NCBI GenBank assembly: GCA_025716815.1
Contig: JAIXMN010000013.1
Location: forward strand, 1-64,000
Reading direction: 5' to 3'
DNA length: 64,000 nucleotides
Source of the DNA: Dichotomocladium elegans
Taxonomy: Eukaryota; Mucoromycota; Mucoromycetes; Mucorales; Lichtheimiaceae
Below are positions 52,001 to 64,000 of the stretch, one piece after another. The notes below the pieces were generated by a model. That model saw nothing but the letters and a program-made list of their open reading frames with translations, was not told where the DNA came from and ran no database searches. The position numbers and the translations under genes are program-made. How positions within the stretch are numbered: the stretch's first letter is position 1; every line of letters starts with the position of its first letter.

Positions 52001-53210
52001 TTCGAAACTCCTATCCAGTCCACCGTTGGATCGTCAATATTGATTTTCACAGACGTCAGGTGGTTCGAAATTGATACAAGTGACCCCAAGATTGTGATGC
52101 AGGACCTGCGCACGCTGGCCGATACATCTTTTTCTGAATCGGACTCCAGCAACTTAAAATATCTGTTAAATGGAGTTGTTGCTTCTTTTGCACGTTTTGC
52201 AGTTACCAGATTCTCAATGGCCGCAATAAAGGGCGAAATAAGAATATAGACTCCTGGGAGTGCGCAAGAGAACATTCTTCCTGAATTTAGGATGATGGCC
52301 TCGATGATGGTACTATCACCTGACGACAAACCCTTTTCATATATAACAATGTTCGTACTAATGAGATATTATTCCTGCTTATGCATTTGACCGTTTACCT
52401 TCAGGACAGCTCTGTAAAAGTGTGCATAGTATCTGATAGGTATATTTTCTTCAGGGCACTGGGACATCAGCCGACATAGACATCCATAAGCAGCAGCGCG
52501 TCCGACATCATACTCCCTAATTGAATATATCAACTTCTTTTCCGCCGTCCCTTGATCGCAACTTGACTTACTGTGGAAGTTCGGTGGCCTGAAGAAGCCA
52601 GGGAGCAATTTCGTAAAGGGCAGGACGAGCGACATCTCGAAACGGTTGCTGAGAACGGATCCAATACAGTGTGTCCCAGATATCGACGATACATGCCATG
52701 GCTACGGCATAGTTTTGGGCATCCTATATATTGAATGATGACTCAGCCAAAATGCACATTTCACCTATAAGTACACCGACCTTTAGGTCATTGATATTGC
52801 CAATGGAGCAGAGCATATTCTTCCAGACGGCCAAAGCTGCATTCCCTTCTATAGCCATGCTAAACAAGTTCAAGAATTCAGAACTCCTAAAAATACCCAG
52901 CGCAGCTGGCAATTTCTCATTAACAGCAGCGGTGGTGGTCATCAAGGCAACCATTTCTCCTGGTGGCAGAATGATTGAGACTGATGTTCTATTTGACTGC
53001 AGCACCGGACAATGGTCAGAAGTCTCGTCATATTAAAAGCCGTTTTTTCTAACCTTGCTTGACACAGTCATATTCTCTTCCATGATCGGCTTGTCTGATA
53101 GGCTGTTGGTACTTTTCTTATCCCAATCGCGCAATTTCTTATCTTCATCCTCCTTGCTTAATCCCGAGATCATTGATCGGCTATTAATATCAAACATATC
53201 GCATGTTGAA

Positions 53211-53242
<32 letters not shown>

Positions 53243-56200
53243 AGTGCCATGATTCACAAAGTTTAACAGCTTGCTACTGGAGTCCTGCCAAAGTGTATCC
53301 AGATTATGTATGCTTACGGTACGGCGACCGGCGCTGCGGCGACTGGAACTTGCGGAAGTGGTTGCCGCGCAAGCGATCACTTGGGACGGCCCTTGCTGTT
53401 GCTGGTTCTGCTGTAGCGACTGGCTGCTTGTAGAAAAAGAAGTTGAAGGCATGCCACTTTTAATCCCAAATTTGATGCTGCCTCCAGCGGATCGTGTTGG
53501 CGTATTGTTATAGCCACTCTCGGATTCTTCCTCGATAGTAAATGGATCATCGCCGTCAGCTAAGTAACCAGAACGACGGTCAGATGTCTTTGTCGTGCTG
53601 GCTTTATCGGAGAGCGAAACGTTGCTTATGTCTCGCATGGTCATCGCTGGGTTATTGATTGAGTCATTCGGCGTTGCCGACGAGAGGGTTGTTTCCTCAA
53701 TAGATTTTTTCTTGTCAGAAGGCAGTGATTTTTCAAGGTTAGGTAGCATCGGCGGAGGGGGAGGGGGCGGGGGAGGGGGAGGGGGATTATCGACAAGTTG
53801 GCTATCGCTTCCTCCAGACGACAATGGCCTGCCCGAACCGGACCGCTTGGCCGAACGTATGTCGCCTTGCATACTCAAATGTCGCGAACGAGCTCTGCTG
53901 CGTGTTCTGTTTCCAGGTACAGCGGTCCCTTGATTGTATGAATGACGATTCTCATCTTGGCTAAGCTTCTCCGATGGGTGAGCATCATAATCCACCCTGT
54001 ACAGCCTCGACGATAAGAGTCGGGTCGTTTTATACATGATTTTCTAAACGGTAGTGCGTCAGAAACCAACATCCGGCATTTTGGCATTTTACGTACCACC
54101 CATTGGGTAAGGCTCTGCGGCCATTGCATTGATGCCACCATCCGCTCTCTGAGCACTTGCCACAATTCTAAATGGGATATTTTTGCACGCACAAATGCAT
54201 GGAGAAGAGTCTATTCACTTCAATTATCAACAAAGGATCAATATTATATATTATCTAGCTTACCTCGCATATATAATTAGCAAAGTCATCTGCTATCGCT
54301 TGGACAGGAATGCATTGACATTTATTTTGTTGGTTCATAAACCATTCTTGAATGTCCAGTAAACATTGCAAGAGTAATTCCCTAGCGTATTTTTCAATGC
54401 TCCGCGTTCTGCCCTCATTCTTCGCAGCTTACCAACTCTCGGGTTCCATATCAATGCCGCCGCGTGCGACTGTGACAGCACGATAGACATTAATTGCGTC
54501 TTTATACAAGGCAATGAGCCCTTCCCAATCGGAGCCTTGCAAAATAGCTAGCCTTTGCTCGGAAGAACGGACCCAATGGTTCTCAAAGATAGAGCGGATC
54601 AGATAGAAATATCGGCGCAGAAATTGATTTGCATCAGCATCCTTGTATTCTTGGTTGTGTGTAGCCACTGGGGAGGAGTGAACGGATCCGACAGCATGGA
54701 TATCGACTTTTGGACTATTTGCTTGGACCGAACCTAAACTGCTGGAGCGAGTGACAGTGCCATGGATAGCAGACCAGCTACCTGTTCTCCGCAGGAATGA
54801 TGGTCTCTCATCCTCATTTCCCAGGATCCAAACGCCTAGTATATGAATCGCACCGCGGGTGATGTCTCGGAAAGCAGGATTAGTACATGGCAGTACAAGC
54901 GCCTGGCGTAAAATCTCGTGAAGCATTTCTCGTGTTTCGTAAGAAGACAAGACGATCGATTTGAGGATGGGGGTTGCAGGGGAAGAACTAGAGGCAGTTG
55001 AGACATTAGGCCAGTGATTGCTGTTATGACCTTCATTATTATCAAGGCAATAGCCGATTAGGAAGCGAAGCAATGTGCGTAGTATACTCGGGGGACACGT
55101 AGGGAACCCAAAATCTATAGATTTTGTCAGTATTCTTAACACGCACATTCCATTAATTTATTCACCTTGGTCATCTCCTCTTGGGACGCCATCCATTTGA
55201 AGGAACCTTGCGGTGTGGGGAGTGAATTTAGTCAAGTAATAGGTACGAAATATCCGAAAAAGAAACTTCGCACTGGCTGTAGCCGCATCAATGCCAACAC
55301 CTGTAGCAATCCCATCATCAGCTTCGAAGTGATCCCCTGGTGGATATTCGTAGTCATCAGGCGGGGGTGGGGAGCCTGCAGCGACAAAGGCGAGGCGGAC
55401 AAGGTTGGATAGAAATATATGAAGTAGTACGATAGAATCATTGAATGTAGGTTGTACAGGATTAGGGTATAGTGGTGCCTGATCATCGCCTATAATTCAG
55501 CCATGTTAGTGTGCACTCATCATTATTATCGGACAAGCACGGCAATAACACACCGAAAATAAGAGATTGGTGCAGGTTTAACGGTGAGTTCTTTATCCGC
55601 TCGTCCCGTACTAATCCGTGGCCATATATACGCTCCATATTACGCTCCCCTAACTTTCGAACAAAATGGAGGCCATGTGAGCGAGAGCTGTGTATTTCTT
55701 CTGGAGGTGCAATGATCTCGGGTGATGCCGTAGATGATGCCGACGGGACAGTTTGTACTTCGTCGAGGATAAACAGATCCAGAGAAATAGCATTAGCAAA
55801 GAGTTCCATGCACTCTGGGTACTCGACTACTTGATCATTGAGCCACAACAAAAGGAGATGAAATCCTAGTGCTCGCAGACGTAAATGATTGCCATGGTCC
55901 AGGATATGACTAAGTAATTTTGCTAGCATACACAACAGCAGGATTAACAGATGCCCATTGATCTAGATTCCAGGAAAACCCACCAATACTCTTCCGCTGC
56001 CATCCATTACGCATTAACTCCGGGACGTACAAGAACATCTTTCTCAAGAGCAGCAAATGTTTTTGAAGACTAACAAATTCCTTGGAAGACCATGACTGAG
56101 GTCGTTCGCTCCTTTCTAAGAAACGGTGAGTGCTCCGTCTTTTGAGTTGGGCGAACTAGTTATGCCAAGTGACATACGCTTAATTTTTTCAACATGATGC

Positions 56201-56763
56201 ATGCATGTTTCATAAATGACGTGGAATATTTGTTCTGCATTTTCCTGGAAGAAACGCGCTTGGTCAAAGGTGTTGGTCGCGTCTGTTATTTAGACAAACG
56301 TATAAATCAATCTATCTCCCATCTTATACCCGCATATTTGTTCGCGTGTGCTTCAAGAATACTTGCCAATATATGCCCATAGGCTCTGTGCTCTCGATTT
56401 GACCTTTTGGCGTTCGTCCAAAAAATTCCTTGCTTTTTTTTTGAGTTTCTCGCCTTTATCATCTTTGCCAGAGGGCGTCAACGAAGACGTCGAGGGTAGA
56501 ATCGGGAAGTCTACGCTGAGTTCGGCATGGGACTCTTGATACATTGGGGGATCAGTATCAGATGCATCCGGAATAGGAGGCACTCTTTTTGCCAGCTGTC
56601 GACGTTCAGACGCTGTGTCGTGTGGATCGTCCGAGTTAGTCTCTTCCTGCACGTTTGAATGCGTTGTACCGGCATTGGTGACTGACGCTGCTGTAGATGG
56701 CTTTGCTAAATTTGTGCCTCCGGGTATAAGAGTCTTTTTCATTACGGAGCTAGCTTTCCGCAT
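49079..56763 (-). CDS. RalGAP-alpha-like GTPase-activating protein, many exons
   Basis: Coding blocks on the minus strand occur at about 56763-56353, 55935-55483, 55148-54429, 54192-53033, 53005-52724, 52635-52369, 52329-51593, 51518-51018, 50842-50326, 50248-49979, 49921-49595, then to 49079. Exact joins were not solved. The C-terminal Rap/Ran-GAP domain is clear: KIAVIYVGPGQEDEQSIL, GWEIDIATHPGYLGGLERN, RHIGNDHVHIVWNEHERDY and FGPLFDRMVVS. The Asn of GND is the catalytic asparagine thumb. ITGRYVWDAEAAY matches the DLSGKYSW segment just upstream of the GAP domain in RalGAP-alpha. The N-terminus has the FLDERQKVKSRAQSLW helix and HEAT-like repeats. A Ser-rich middle includes twelve prolines in a row. 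RalGAP complexes switch off Ral or Rheb-like GTPases. TSC2 is an alternative, but the flanking motifs fit RalGAP-alpha better. ATG at 56763 was chosen. Confidence 0.85.
53751..53787 (+). repeat. G-rich tract encoding poly-proline on the opposite strand
   Basis: Six runs of at least four G within 37 bp. On the minus strand it encodes the consecutive prolines of the RalGAP-like protein. Confidence 0.85.
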
Positions 56764-57884
56764 GACAGACACCACCTAATGGTGTTTTCGTGTAATCCAA
56801 TAAGAGTTGCAGAGAAAAGGCGAGAGAACGCAATGGCCTCAGTACGAATGCGAGTAAAAGAAATGGAAGCACCAAAGCCAATGAGAGGACGCTTTAACAG
56901 CCAATCAAGAGAATACATTTAATTCTCAGAAAGGAGGCACTGTTGCATCGCAGCGTCATAAATTGGATATTTTGAGGAGGAATAGGTACAATTAGAAAAC
57001 CAAAAATACAATCAAAGAACGTAACAAGCCAGGAAAGAGTTTACAGCACAGAGTGGGACATGTATGAGACCAAATGATTCATTTTTCTCTATAAAGTGAA
57101 GGGAACGCAAACGGATTAGACGCCTGTCTGTTTTACAGTAGCTGTGTTTGGTGCATAGCCTAATTTGGGTTTCTGTTTAATGGCGCACTTCTTTAAAACA
57201 TTATCGTGTACCCTCCTAGACTGTTATTGCGTTGGGAAAAGGCAAGAACGAGTGCAGAGAAATTTAATCCATACGTGACGTTTTAAGAGTCGACCCTGCG
57301 CACTAATATTCTGTACCTTCCTAAGCCAGTCTTTATACTAGTATACATAAAAACGAGGGTTTATATGGCATTCGGGTTCTCTGCAAAAGACCTGGTTTGC
57401 TAGGATCTATATGAGCTCATTCTCTGAGTGTGTTCCATGCAAATTCTGTGAGACAGAAATAAGACTTGCTGAGCGCATGATCATTTCACGCGTAGGAAAA
57501 TGACTTATTCTTTGCAAAGGAGCAGCAGTCTTTACCCTTCCACCGCAGGCACGTACACCCGGGGTCTTAACTGCTTGGAGAAAGCTGAAATACTGTCTAG
57601 TCAGCTGCTCGTTCTCGACAGTGACGACGAACCTCCCGATTCCCGTTTATAGATCCAACAACAACAAACAATACATCTGTGATTTTGCAAGCCTGTTGGA
57701 TCCAAAGTGATATATGATCACAAAGCATGTGGTGGCATTCTCTATTAAAAAACAGACCTTAGATCATAGTTTGAAAAGAGAATGCTTCTCTCATCGACAC
57801 TGTTGCCCATATATTTATGACATTCATGGTCAATAATGGTGCCATCCTACCTCAACCTTGTATAAATTGCTCTGCTTCGTTTAT
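56764..57884. other. 1.1 kb spacer between RalGAP-like and DLT1 genes
   Basis: Contains the promoter of the RalGAP-like gene and the 3' flank of DLT1, both minus strand. I see no gene, repeat or RNA in it. Confidence 0.6.
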
Positions 57885-59090
57885 TCAAAAAGAACTTCGT
57901 ATTCCGTCAACAACGATACGAGCATGTAAACGGTGGGGCGTCTGCCTGTTGTCTGCGTTAAACTCCTCCGCCCTTGATGTCGACTGGTGAGAGATCCAAG
58001 CAGGCCGAGAGAGTGAAGTGGATTGAGTTGCCCACGTGGCTACCGAATGGGCTAGTGAGGTAACGTCGTCATCATCTGGGGGTTGTCGTCTTATGTCCAT
58101 TTGCATTGGAGATGACCCGCGACTGTTTCGTAGCCGTTCTGAATTGAGCGGATAGTCCATATTGCGTAGGATGGCTGCAAGATGCTTCATTATGTCCAGG
58201 AAGCGCTCCTCACTAATAGGCTTCTTCCTAAAACGAGATTGTTCATAGCCCATCCGGTAGCCCTGGCCTAAATGGGCATCCACGAGGCCCTGCTGAATAA
58301 GGAAGTCGATGTATTGGCGCATTGTAATATAAGGCGGTCGTGCATAGCCAGGGTTTACTCGAATGGCCGCTTTCTCTATGTTTCCAATGGGTAAATTTAA
58401 CGCCATGCTATATGATCAAGGTATTTTCCTATACTTGCCAATAAATAATGGCGTCTGAGCTATTGTCCGCTTGAAGCTGATGCCTTCGAAGGTGGACTTT
58501 CCTGGTTATTCAGTCAGCCCTGAAAATAAAATTACATGGAGCGGCTACGCCAGCACACAACCATATTACCTGGTATGGCCCAACCCGGGTGCCGAGCATC
58601 TTCCGGCTTGGGAATAGCTCTTCGCTTTATTTTCTCCACGCATTTAAAATCTTTTTGTAGACACCTATACAGTGTCTAATAGTAGATCAACCATGAGTAT
58701 CAAGAAAGAGTCAGTATAAGAGAAATAGTCACCTTCGGTATGTCGGTTTCCTTGATCGGTATGTAGTCCTTTGGTATATTTTGCAGCGCTGATCGAACTG
58801 TGAGAACACGACTGCATGAAAACGACAGAGCAACCAGTGCCTACAATAAAGGATCTTAGTTCACCTTGTTTCTTCGATCATTAAAACGTGTCAGTCTGCC
58901 TTACCAACAAGAAATAACCTGCTGCGACAACCGTAAGATTCCGGAAATCAAAATCGCCAACTGGCGTCCGAAGAGAGCGGGCCTGAATAATAACATCAAC
59001 GGCCGATAAGGCGATGGAAGCACCTAAGAGTAGGATAAGAAGGAACAACGAGGTAGTGTATAAGAAATGGACTAGTCGAGGGCTATGCAT
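57885..59090 (-). CDS. DLT1: DLT1 (defect at low temperature) family membrane protein, 329 aa
   Basis: Exons 59090-58905, 58840-58733, 58675-58570, 58501-58435 and 58407-57885 sum to 329 codons plus stop. Two transmembrane segments lie near the N-terminus (FLYTTSLFLLILLLGASIAL and LTVVAAGYFLLALVALSF). The family motif IPKDYIPIKETDIPK follows, then SFKRTIAQTPLFI and MALNLPIGNIEKAAIRVNP, then MRQYIDFLIQQGLVD and an acidic C-terminal region. The layout matches fungal Dlt1 proteins, whose loss in yeast impairs growth at low temperature. The biochemical role is unknown. The join between exons four and five requires an intron of only 27 nt (58434-58408); without it an in-frame stop would end the protein inside a conserved region. 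That join is the weakest point of the model. Confidence 0.85.
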
Positions 59091-59518
59091 AGGAACCAGT
59101 GCGTGCGATCGCGTAGATTGAAGGAGGAAGGCGAGTTATATGTACCCATGTGTAATTGGTTTTTAAATGATAGTCTTTAAACAGTGCGCGGGGCTCTCAT
59201 GATCATTGTTGTTTGGCTATTTCCTTATCGGAGGACCAGTAATTTCCACGCGGAACTGATCTCTGCCCACAGTGATCTCAGTGGAAACTCGGGTAGTTGT
59301 GCTTAGTCATTCTTGCACAGAGTGAGAGAGATAGAGATAGAGAGAGATACGACGTTGTCTTCTCAAGACAATTACAGAGAATCATTGGGTTCCACGGCGG
59401 TTTCCAGCATATTTTCAGCTGCTGGTTATTTGATATATTGGTAAAGCATTTACAAATCGGGCGAAATAGGGTATTTCGTTGTTTTTTTATCAGTAGACCC
59501 AAATAAAGGAACTCGGGT
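59091..59518. other. Spacer between DLT1 and CENP-W-like genes
   Basis: About 430 bp with a GAGAGATAGAGATAGAGAGAG repeat near 59322-59347. It is the promoter side of DLT1 and the 3' flank of the small gene upstream. No other coding signal. Confidence 0.6.
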
Positions 59519-59861
59519 TCAGCCGCGAAATTCTTGCAGGACCCGCTTAGAAAGACAAACGGTTAGCCCCTGTCCCCCACTTCAAAACACAAGCATATTG
59601 ATACCTCAGCAGCTCTGTTCAAGTGCGTTGGTTGTATTCGCGATGAGTTGTTTTGGATGGCCTCCTTTTCCGCTTCTTGCGCCAATCGTTTCATGAATAA
59701 AATATAATCAAGGAAGACCTAAGGAATGGAGTTAGAAGATCATGGCCAACATTTCAATGCAGTCTACTTGCAATGATGTCGACATTCTCTTCGATGGCCA
59801 TTTCCGGCGGAATCATTGATCTTAGCTTTCTTTTCACTGTTTTTCTGTTTGGAAGTGACAT
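59519..59861 (-). CDS. CENP-W-like histone-fold protein, 76 aa, three exons
   Basis: Exons 59861-59772, 59718-59605 and 59545-59519 give 76 codons. No single frame is long enough to be noticed without splicing. The N-terminus is basic (MSLPNRKTVKRKLRSMI). The histone fold is short: VDIIVFLDYILFMKRLAQEA, then AIQNNSSRIQPTHLNRAAE, ending RVLQEFRG. This matches the CENP-W pattern LNCLLFVHRLAEES ... INKEHVLAAAKVILKKSRG in length and spacing. CENP-W pairs with CENP-T at centromeres and recruits the outer kinetochore. Intron 1 appears to use a GC donor (GCAAGT). The partner is not in this window. Other small histone-fold proteins such as CENP-X are possible, but the ending fits CENP-W best. Confidence 0.72.
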
Positions 59862-61012
59862 GTAAAACAAGAAGGGTGAAAGCGAAAAATGGAAAATTTT
59901 CTGGGATCCCTATATCAAAGAATTATGCAGGCATTAATGCCACGTATCTCTATTACATATCATTCATCATATAGGGGAAATCCGGTGTGATGCGATGGCA
60001 TTCGTTGGCCCAACGAGACTGGCTTCAGTAGCGTGCCAATGCACCGCGTCGAGTCAGCGAAATGGTAATGAGCGGTCATTATCGACCGGAGATCCCACTT
60101 TGTTCTCCTTGCTCTGAGAGGCCAATGGAATGCACTGAGAAATAGCGACCTGCTTTTTAATCGGTTCTGACACTTCATATCCTTTGTCAATTTGTCAATC
60201 GCACCCGTGCTTGATGAGCCATGGAAGAGAGGTCAACAAGGATACTTCTGACGTTTCGTGTCCTTGCTTCTGCCGCTGCTCCTCGCGCACCACCCATCAT
60301 CCTCCGCCAGGGGTATCACCACGCGCACATCTCGATACGCCTGATGTGAGCCGGGTTGGTAAGCCAAAACGTAAACGGGATCTTAATCTATTGATAAACG
60401 GAATCTTTTTACCTGTTGATACAACAATTTCATATAATTTCATGCGACATTTTTTGAACGACATTATTTTATCTTGTATACGAAAATTTATTTTGGAAAA
60501 ATAAAGTACAATCAGTAGCCGACACTCCAAAAAGAGAGTTTAACCTCATGCAATTTCCTTACCATTACCACAGCAACATATTCTCACATGCAGACGCATA
60601 CACCTCGTCCCAAGAACAAGAGATTCGATGCATTGGTATCCTTTTGCACGTAAGAACATACAAAAATACAGTATGAGCAGTCACGTACGCATTGCCGAAA
60701 GAGTGCTGATGAGGGCGTCGGGGGCTGGTTGGGGGAGAGAGAGAGAAAGAGAGAGAGAGTGTGTGTGTGAGACAGATCTCCCGCCTGGTTGGGTAGCCTT
60801 GGTTTTCTTTTTTCTCCCGCTCTGTTTCCTTCCTCCATCTCAGCACGATTCCTGTACATCTTTATTCCTTTTTTACTTCGGCATAAGACGAATGCTGATC
60901 TTGCTCTATAGTCACTCTTTCATTTGATAAGACGAACATCGGAAAAGAATTATATATCGCCATACGTACCTTTATCTATCCTCCACTCATATCTTTAGTG
61001 CTTTTATAACTC
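59862..61012. other. Divergent promoter region between CENP-W-like and PP4R1-like genes
   Basis: About 1.15 kb. It has a (GA)n/(GT)n microsatellite at 60735-60770 and pyrimidine-rich DNA near 60790-60850. A TATA-like TTTATAAC sits just before the PP4R1 start. A stretch near 60270-60400 has codon-like composition but no recognisable product. Confidence 0.6.
60735..60770 (+). repeat. (GA)n(GT)n microsatellite
   Basis: Run of GAGAGAG followed by GTGTGTGT in the divergent promoter region. Confidence 0.85.
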
Positions 61013-64000
61013 ATGGCTGGTAACTGTTGCCCTCACTCCCTTTTTCCTTGTCAACACTCAGAGTTACTTTAACGAAACACTCTTGAGAAAGTTACAACCC
61101 CGAAGTCTTCCTCACTGACACTGCTTTATCTTTTGAAGACCTTGGTTTTGATTTCACCGATGAGCACGATGACTACGACGTGGTGAACTCCGTGTTCTCT
61201 TCGGAAGAAAGTCTATCGGTTTCCAAAAGTGAAACGAAGGGCGTAGTCCTGCGCGAGGAGGATGCACCAGTCACTAAGCAACACATTGAAGCACAAATGC
61301 TTATTAACGGCGTCACCGAGTCTGGAAGCAGTAAGAAGCGTTGGAATACAGAGCGGAGGAGGGGAGGGGAGATATCGCACCCGTCTCTGTGCCTAAACCA
61401 GTGATGCTTTTCCCTACTCAGATTCAACACACGGAGAAAACCATGAAGGCTCACCAACGCCAGTGACAACAATGGGAAACATTATAGAACAGGGCAAAGA
61501 GACAGAACTGTATGGGGAGCTCAACGGACCGGTGAACGCTTTTTCGACGGAAGACTACGCGGATGAATATGGTGACGGGGCGCGGACCGAGGGCTTTGGT
61601 TCCGACCCTTCGCTTCAGGTTATGGCAGAAGGTACCGATAAAAGAGGACAGAAAGGGCCAAAAAAGCTAACCACTCACTGGATTGTTTTCCCCTGGCTTG
61701 CACTATGGGAAATAGAGGCATTGGCGGACGAAGAGGATGAGCTCATCATGGACGAATCACTGACTACGATGGAGCGTATATACATGTTCAACAAGAGCGA
61801 TCTGCTGATCCATAGGTAGGTATAAGGACGGAAATTCTTCTGGAATTTTGCTAAAGAGGTATGTTTTCGATCTGTCAGGCTGCTGGTGGCAAAAGAGCTG
61901 TCCAATACAATCAACGAGATTAGCGTTTCTGAAGCAGTCAATTATGTGCTTCCGATGGTCCTTAAAATCGCCGTTGACTCGGATGATGCAGTCAGGGAAA
62001 CCTTTGTGAATGAACTTGACAAGGTGATAATGTTTTATTATAAGGTATACCTTTTGAACGAAATGCTGGGACTGTTTGATCAACGTTAACATATTTTGGA
62101 TAGCATGCACCTCCGTTGCTTGATCGGTCCTCTCCAGATCGAGCGTTCTCCGAAAATGTTGCGCACAATGCTTCATCTCCTTCGTCACCCTGTTCGCTAA
62201 ATGACGAAGTTGACTCTATTTCTAACCCTGCAAACACTTCTGACGTATCCGCAGAGCGGTCGTCTTCACCGCCTGAGAACCACCCCCCAGAAGCACTCAT
62301 TTCAAAGGATCCCACGGACGATAACACAGAAAGCGCAAGTGACGAGCGCAACGCACTCGAAAAAAGCGAACCACCGATCAGCATACCGTCATCCTCATAT
62401 ACCAGCAATGATTCGGGAAATCCATGTCCCCCATCACCATCCATCACCGCCCGGAGACAATCATCTCAAGTGTCAGAAGTCCGAAAGTCTTCCGACGATT
62501 CTAGCTTGCATATTCCGCCCCATGTTTTTGCTCCGCTGTTAATCGACTTCCTTCTCGACCAAAATTCCAGCTTAGCATCGTTAGGACAGCAGTGTATTGT
62601 TTCTGTGGCTTCTGAGTTGGCTTCTCCAAGGGATGGCGAAAATGCATTACTATATAAGCATCTCCTCGATTCGGAAATTTTCGAAGGTGTCGTTCTGGGA
62701 TTGATGGGTATTGTCGATGGCAAGTCTAGGCAGAGCGATTACGATGATTTGCAAGACAGCCATGATCGTGGGGCAGGTATGTATAGATCGATTTAAGCGC
62801 ATATATGTATATATAAAGATTGGTTGCTAAGAGCAAGATTAGACGAGGTCGATCAGGGTGAAATCAATCTCGCGAAAATGATGTGTCTTTCGGTAAAATA
62901 GCAACAGGAAATGTTCGGGGGCGGCATGGAGGACTCATTCTGATCATCTTAGCTCATATCATCCCTTGCAAATGTCCTTGGCCCTGAACGCTGTACAGAA
63001 CGTTGTTTGCCGCTCGTTGAGCGGATGGCAAGCGATGCGATGTTCTACGTCCGGAAAGAGGCCGCTGCTGCGATTGGTAGTCTAGCTACCGTGGTCGATC
63101 CGCAGGTTGCTATTGATCGATTGGTAAGTTTTTGCTGCTAATAAGATCTCGAAGCTTTTTTACTTAACGTGTCCTACAGCTTCCGCTGTACATGTCATTT
63201 TCTAGAGATACTATCTGGCATGTACGCCGCTCATGCGTTCTGACGTTGCCGCTGCTCTGTGGCGTTTTACCGGAAGAAACACGAACCCGAATTGCAGTGG
63301 ACGGGATCAAGCTCTTCAAAAACGACGTGTCGCGAAATGTGCGAAATACTCTTGCGGAGGTGATTGGTGAACTGATCGCAAAGTTTTTGCCCGAGGATTG
63401 GGAAACCACTGGAAAGCCTGGAAAGGTAGCGGTTTTATTTTACGGCAAAGAAACGGGATGAAGGAAAGAGAAGGCAACGAAACTAAAAGCATACTATTTT
63501 TTTTTGTTTAGGTGCCAGAACCATTGCTTGAATTCTTTTTATCGCTGGGACCTAGTGCTAATGCTAATCAAATGTACAAGTCTGATACGGATCGTGCCAT
63601 CATTTGCGCATACAACTTCCCAGCTGTTGTTCTAACCGCGGGCGCAAACTACTGGGACTCACACCTTAAAGACACGTACCTGAGCCTGACAAAGGACTAC
63701 CAAATCAAAGTCCGGCGCACCTTTGCCTACTCGCTCCACGAGATTGCACGCATTATTGGCCCCGAGCGTACAGAGCGAGATCTTGTGCAGATCTTTGCGC
63801 TTTATTTGATGGATCTCGATGAAGTCAAACAGGGCGTTTTGGAACATCTTGCTGAATTCCTTGGGACGCTTGTCGTTAGTTCGCGCAATGAATATATCCC
63901 AATTCTAGCCGAGGTGTGGGACGGAGTGATGACCAACTGGCGACTCCGGGATATCCTTGCCGGGCAGTTACGATATATTGCTCAACTCTTTGATGCGACG
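61013..64000 (+). CDS. Protein phosphatase 4 regulatory subunit 1-like HEAT-repeat protein (3' end outside window)
   Basis: Exons supported: 61013-61019 (ATG GCT G), 61088-61330, 61422-61815, 61879-62023, 62104-62776 and from about 62954 onward with further introns near 63125-63178 and 63427-63512. The first exon is tiny and is chosen because it joins in frame to SYNPEVFLTD. The N-terminal 220 residues are acidic. HEAT repeats begin with LLVAKELSNTINEISVSEAV and VLKIAVDSDDAVRETFV. A Ser/Pro/Glu-rich insertion (about 62110-62500) follows. More HEAT repeats come after it: DAMFYVRKEAAAAIGSLATV, SRDTIWHVRRSCVLTLPLLC and NDVSRNVRNTLAEVIGELIA. PP4R1-type subunits scaffold the PP4 catalytic subunit. 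The repeats also resemble PP2A-A, but the acidic N-terminus and the insertion favour PP4R1. The exon near 62900-62950 is unresolved. Confidence 0.82.

Noticed and set aside
57885..58406. Independent gene starting at MALNLPIG
   Set aside because: The upstream exons with two membrane helices and the IPKDYIPIKETDIPK motif belong to the same DLT1 family protein.

Overview
This window looks like nuclear DNA of a filamentous early-diverging fungus, most likely Mucoromycota (Mucorales-like). The reasons are small GT-AG introns of about 40-100 nt in almost every gene, an APSES factor, a fungal Srk1/Rck2-type kinase, DLT1, and genes that yeasts lack but early-diverging fungi can keep (CYRI/FAM49, RalGAP-alpha). 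The genus is not determined. Most genes are split, so the exon joins below were worked out by eye from splice motifs, reading phase and remembered family sequence. Wherever a full exon list is given, the exon lengths add up to an exact multiple of three.

Layout. 1-3.9 kb: two overlapping Ty3/gypsy chromovirus-type retrotransposons. The 3' LTR of the first sits inside the reverse transcriptase of a second, decayed copy. 4.8-12.0 kb, all minus strand: a 12-exon Chp1-like chromodomain protein, a Ras-family GTPase and a CYRI (Rac1-binding) homologue. 12.0-20.5 kb: 8.5 kb with no recognisable gene. 20.5-33.3 kb: dense block with an APSES factor (+), EAF-domain elongation factor (-), Crz1-like zinc-finger factor (+), enolase (+), REX4 exonuclease (-) and Srk1/Rck2-like kinase (-). 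33.3-40.5 kb: gene-poor, with a broken Helitron Rep/helicase at 37.35-38.48 kb. 40.5-42.8 kb: FAD aromatic-ring monooxygenase (+). 42.8-48.2 kb: gene-poor with decayed coding-like fragments. 48.2-64 kb: PPxY membrane protein (-), very large RalGAP-alpha-like protein (-), DLT1 (-), a tiny CENP-W-like histone-fold gene (-) and the 5' part of a PP4R1-like HEAT-repeat protein (+, runs off the window).

How genes may work together (inference). Three products touch small-GTPase signalling: Ras, the Rac effector CYRI and RalGAP-alpha. Three touch heterochromatin or centromeres: the chromovirus integrase chromodomain, the Chp1-like protein and the CENP-W-like protein. Neighbouring genes do not form an operon. 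The most unusual sequence-level observations are a 2-nt micro-exon in the ras gene, two candidate introns of exactly 27 nt in unrelated genes, and an internally deleted Helitron in which Rep is joined directly to the last helicase motif. I found no CRISPR array, rRNA, tRNA or telomeric repeat.
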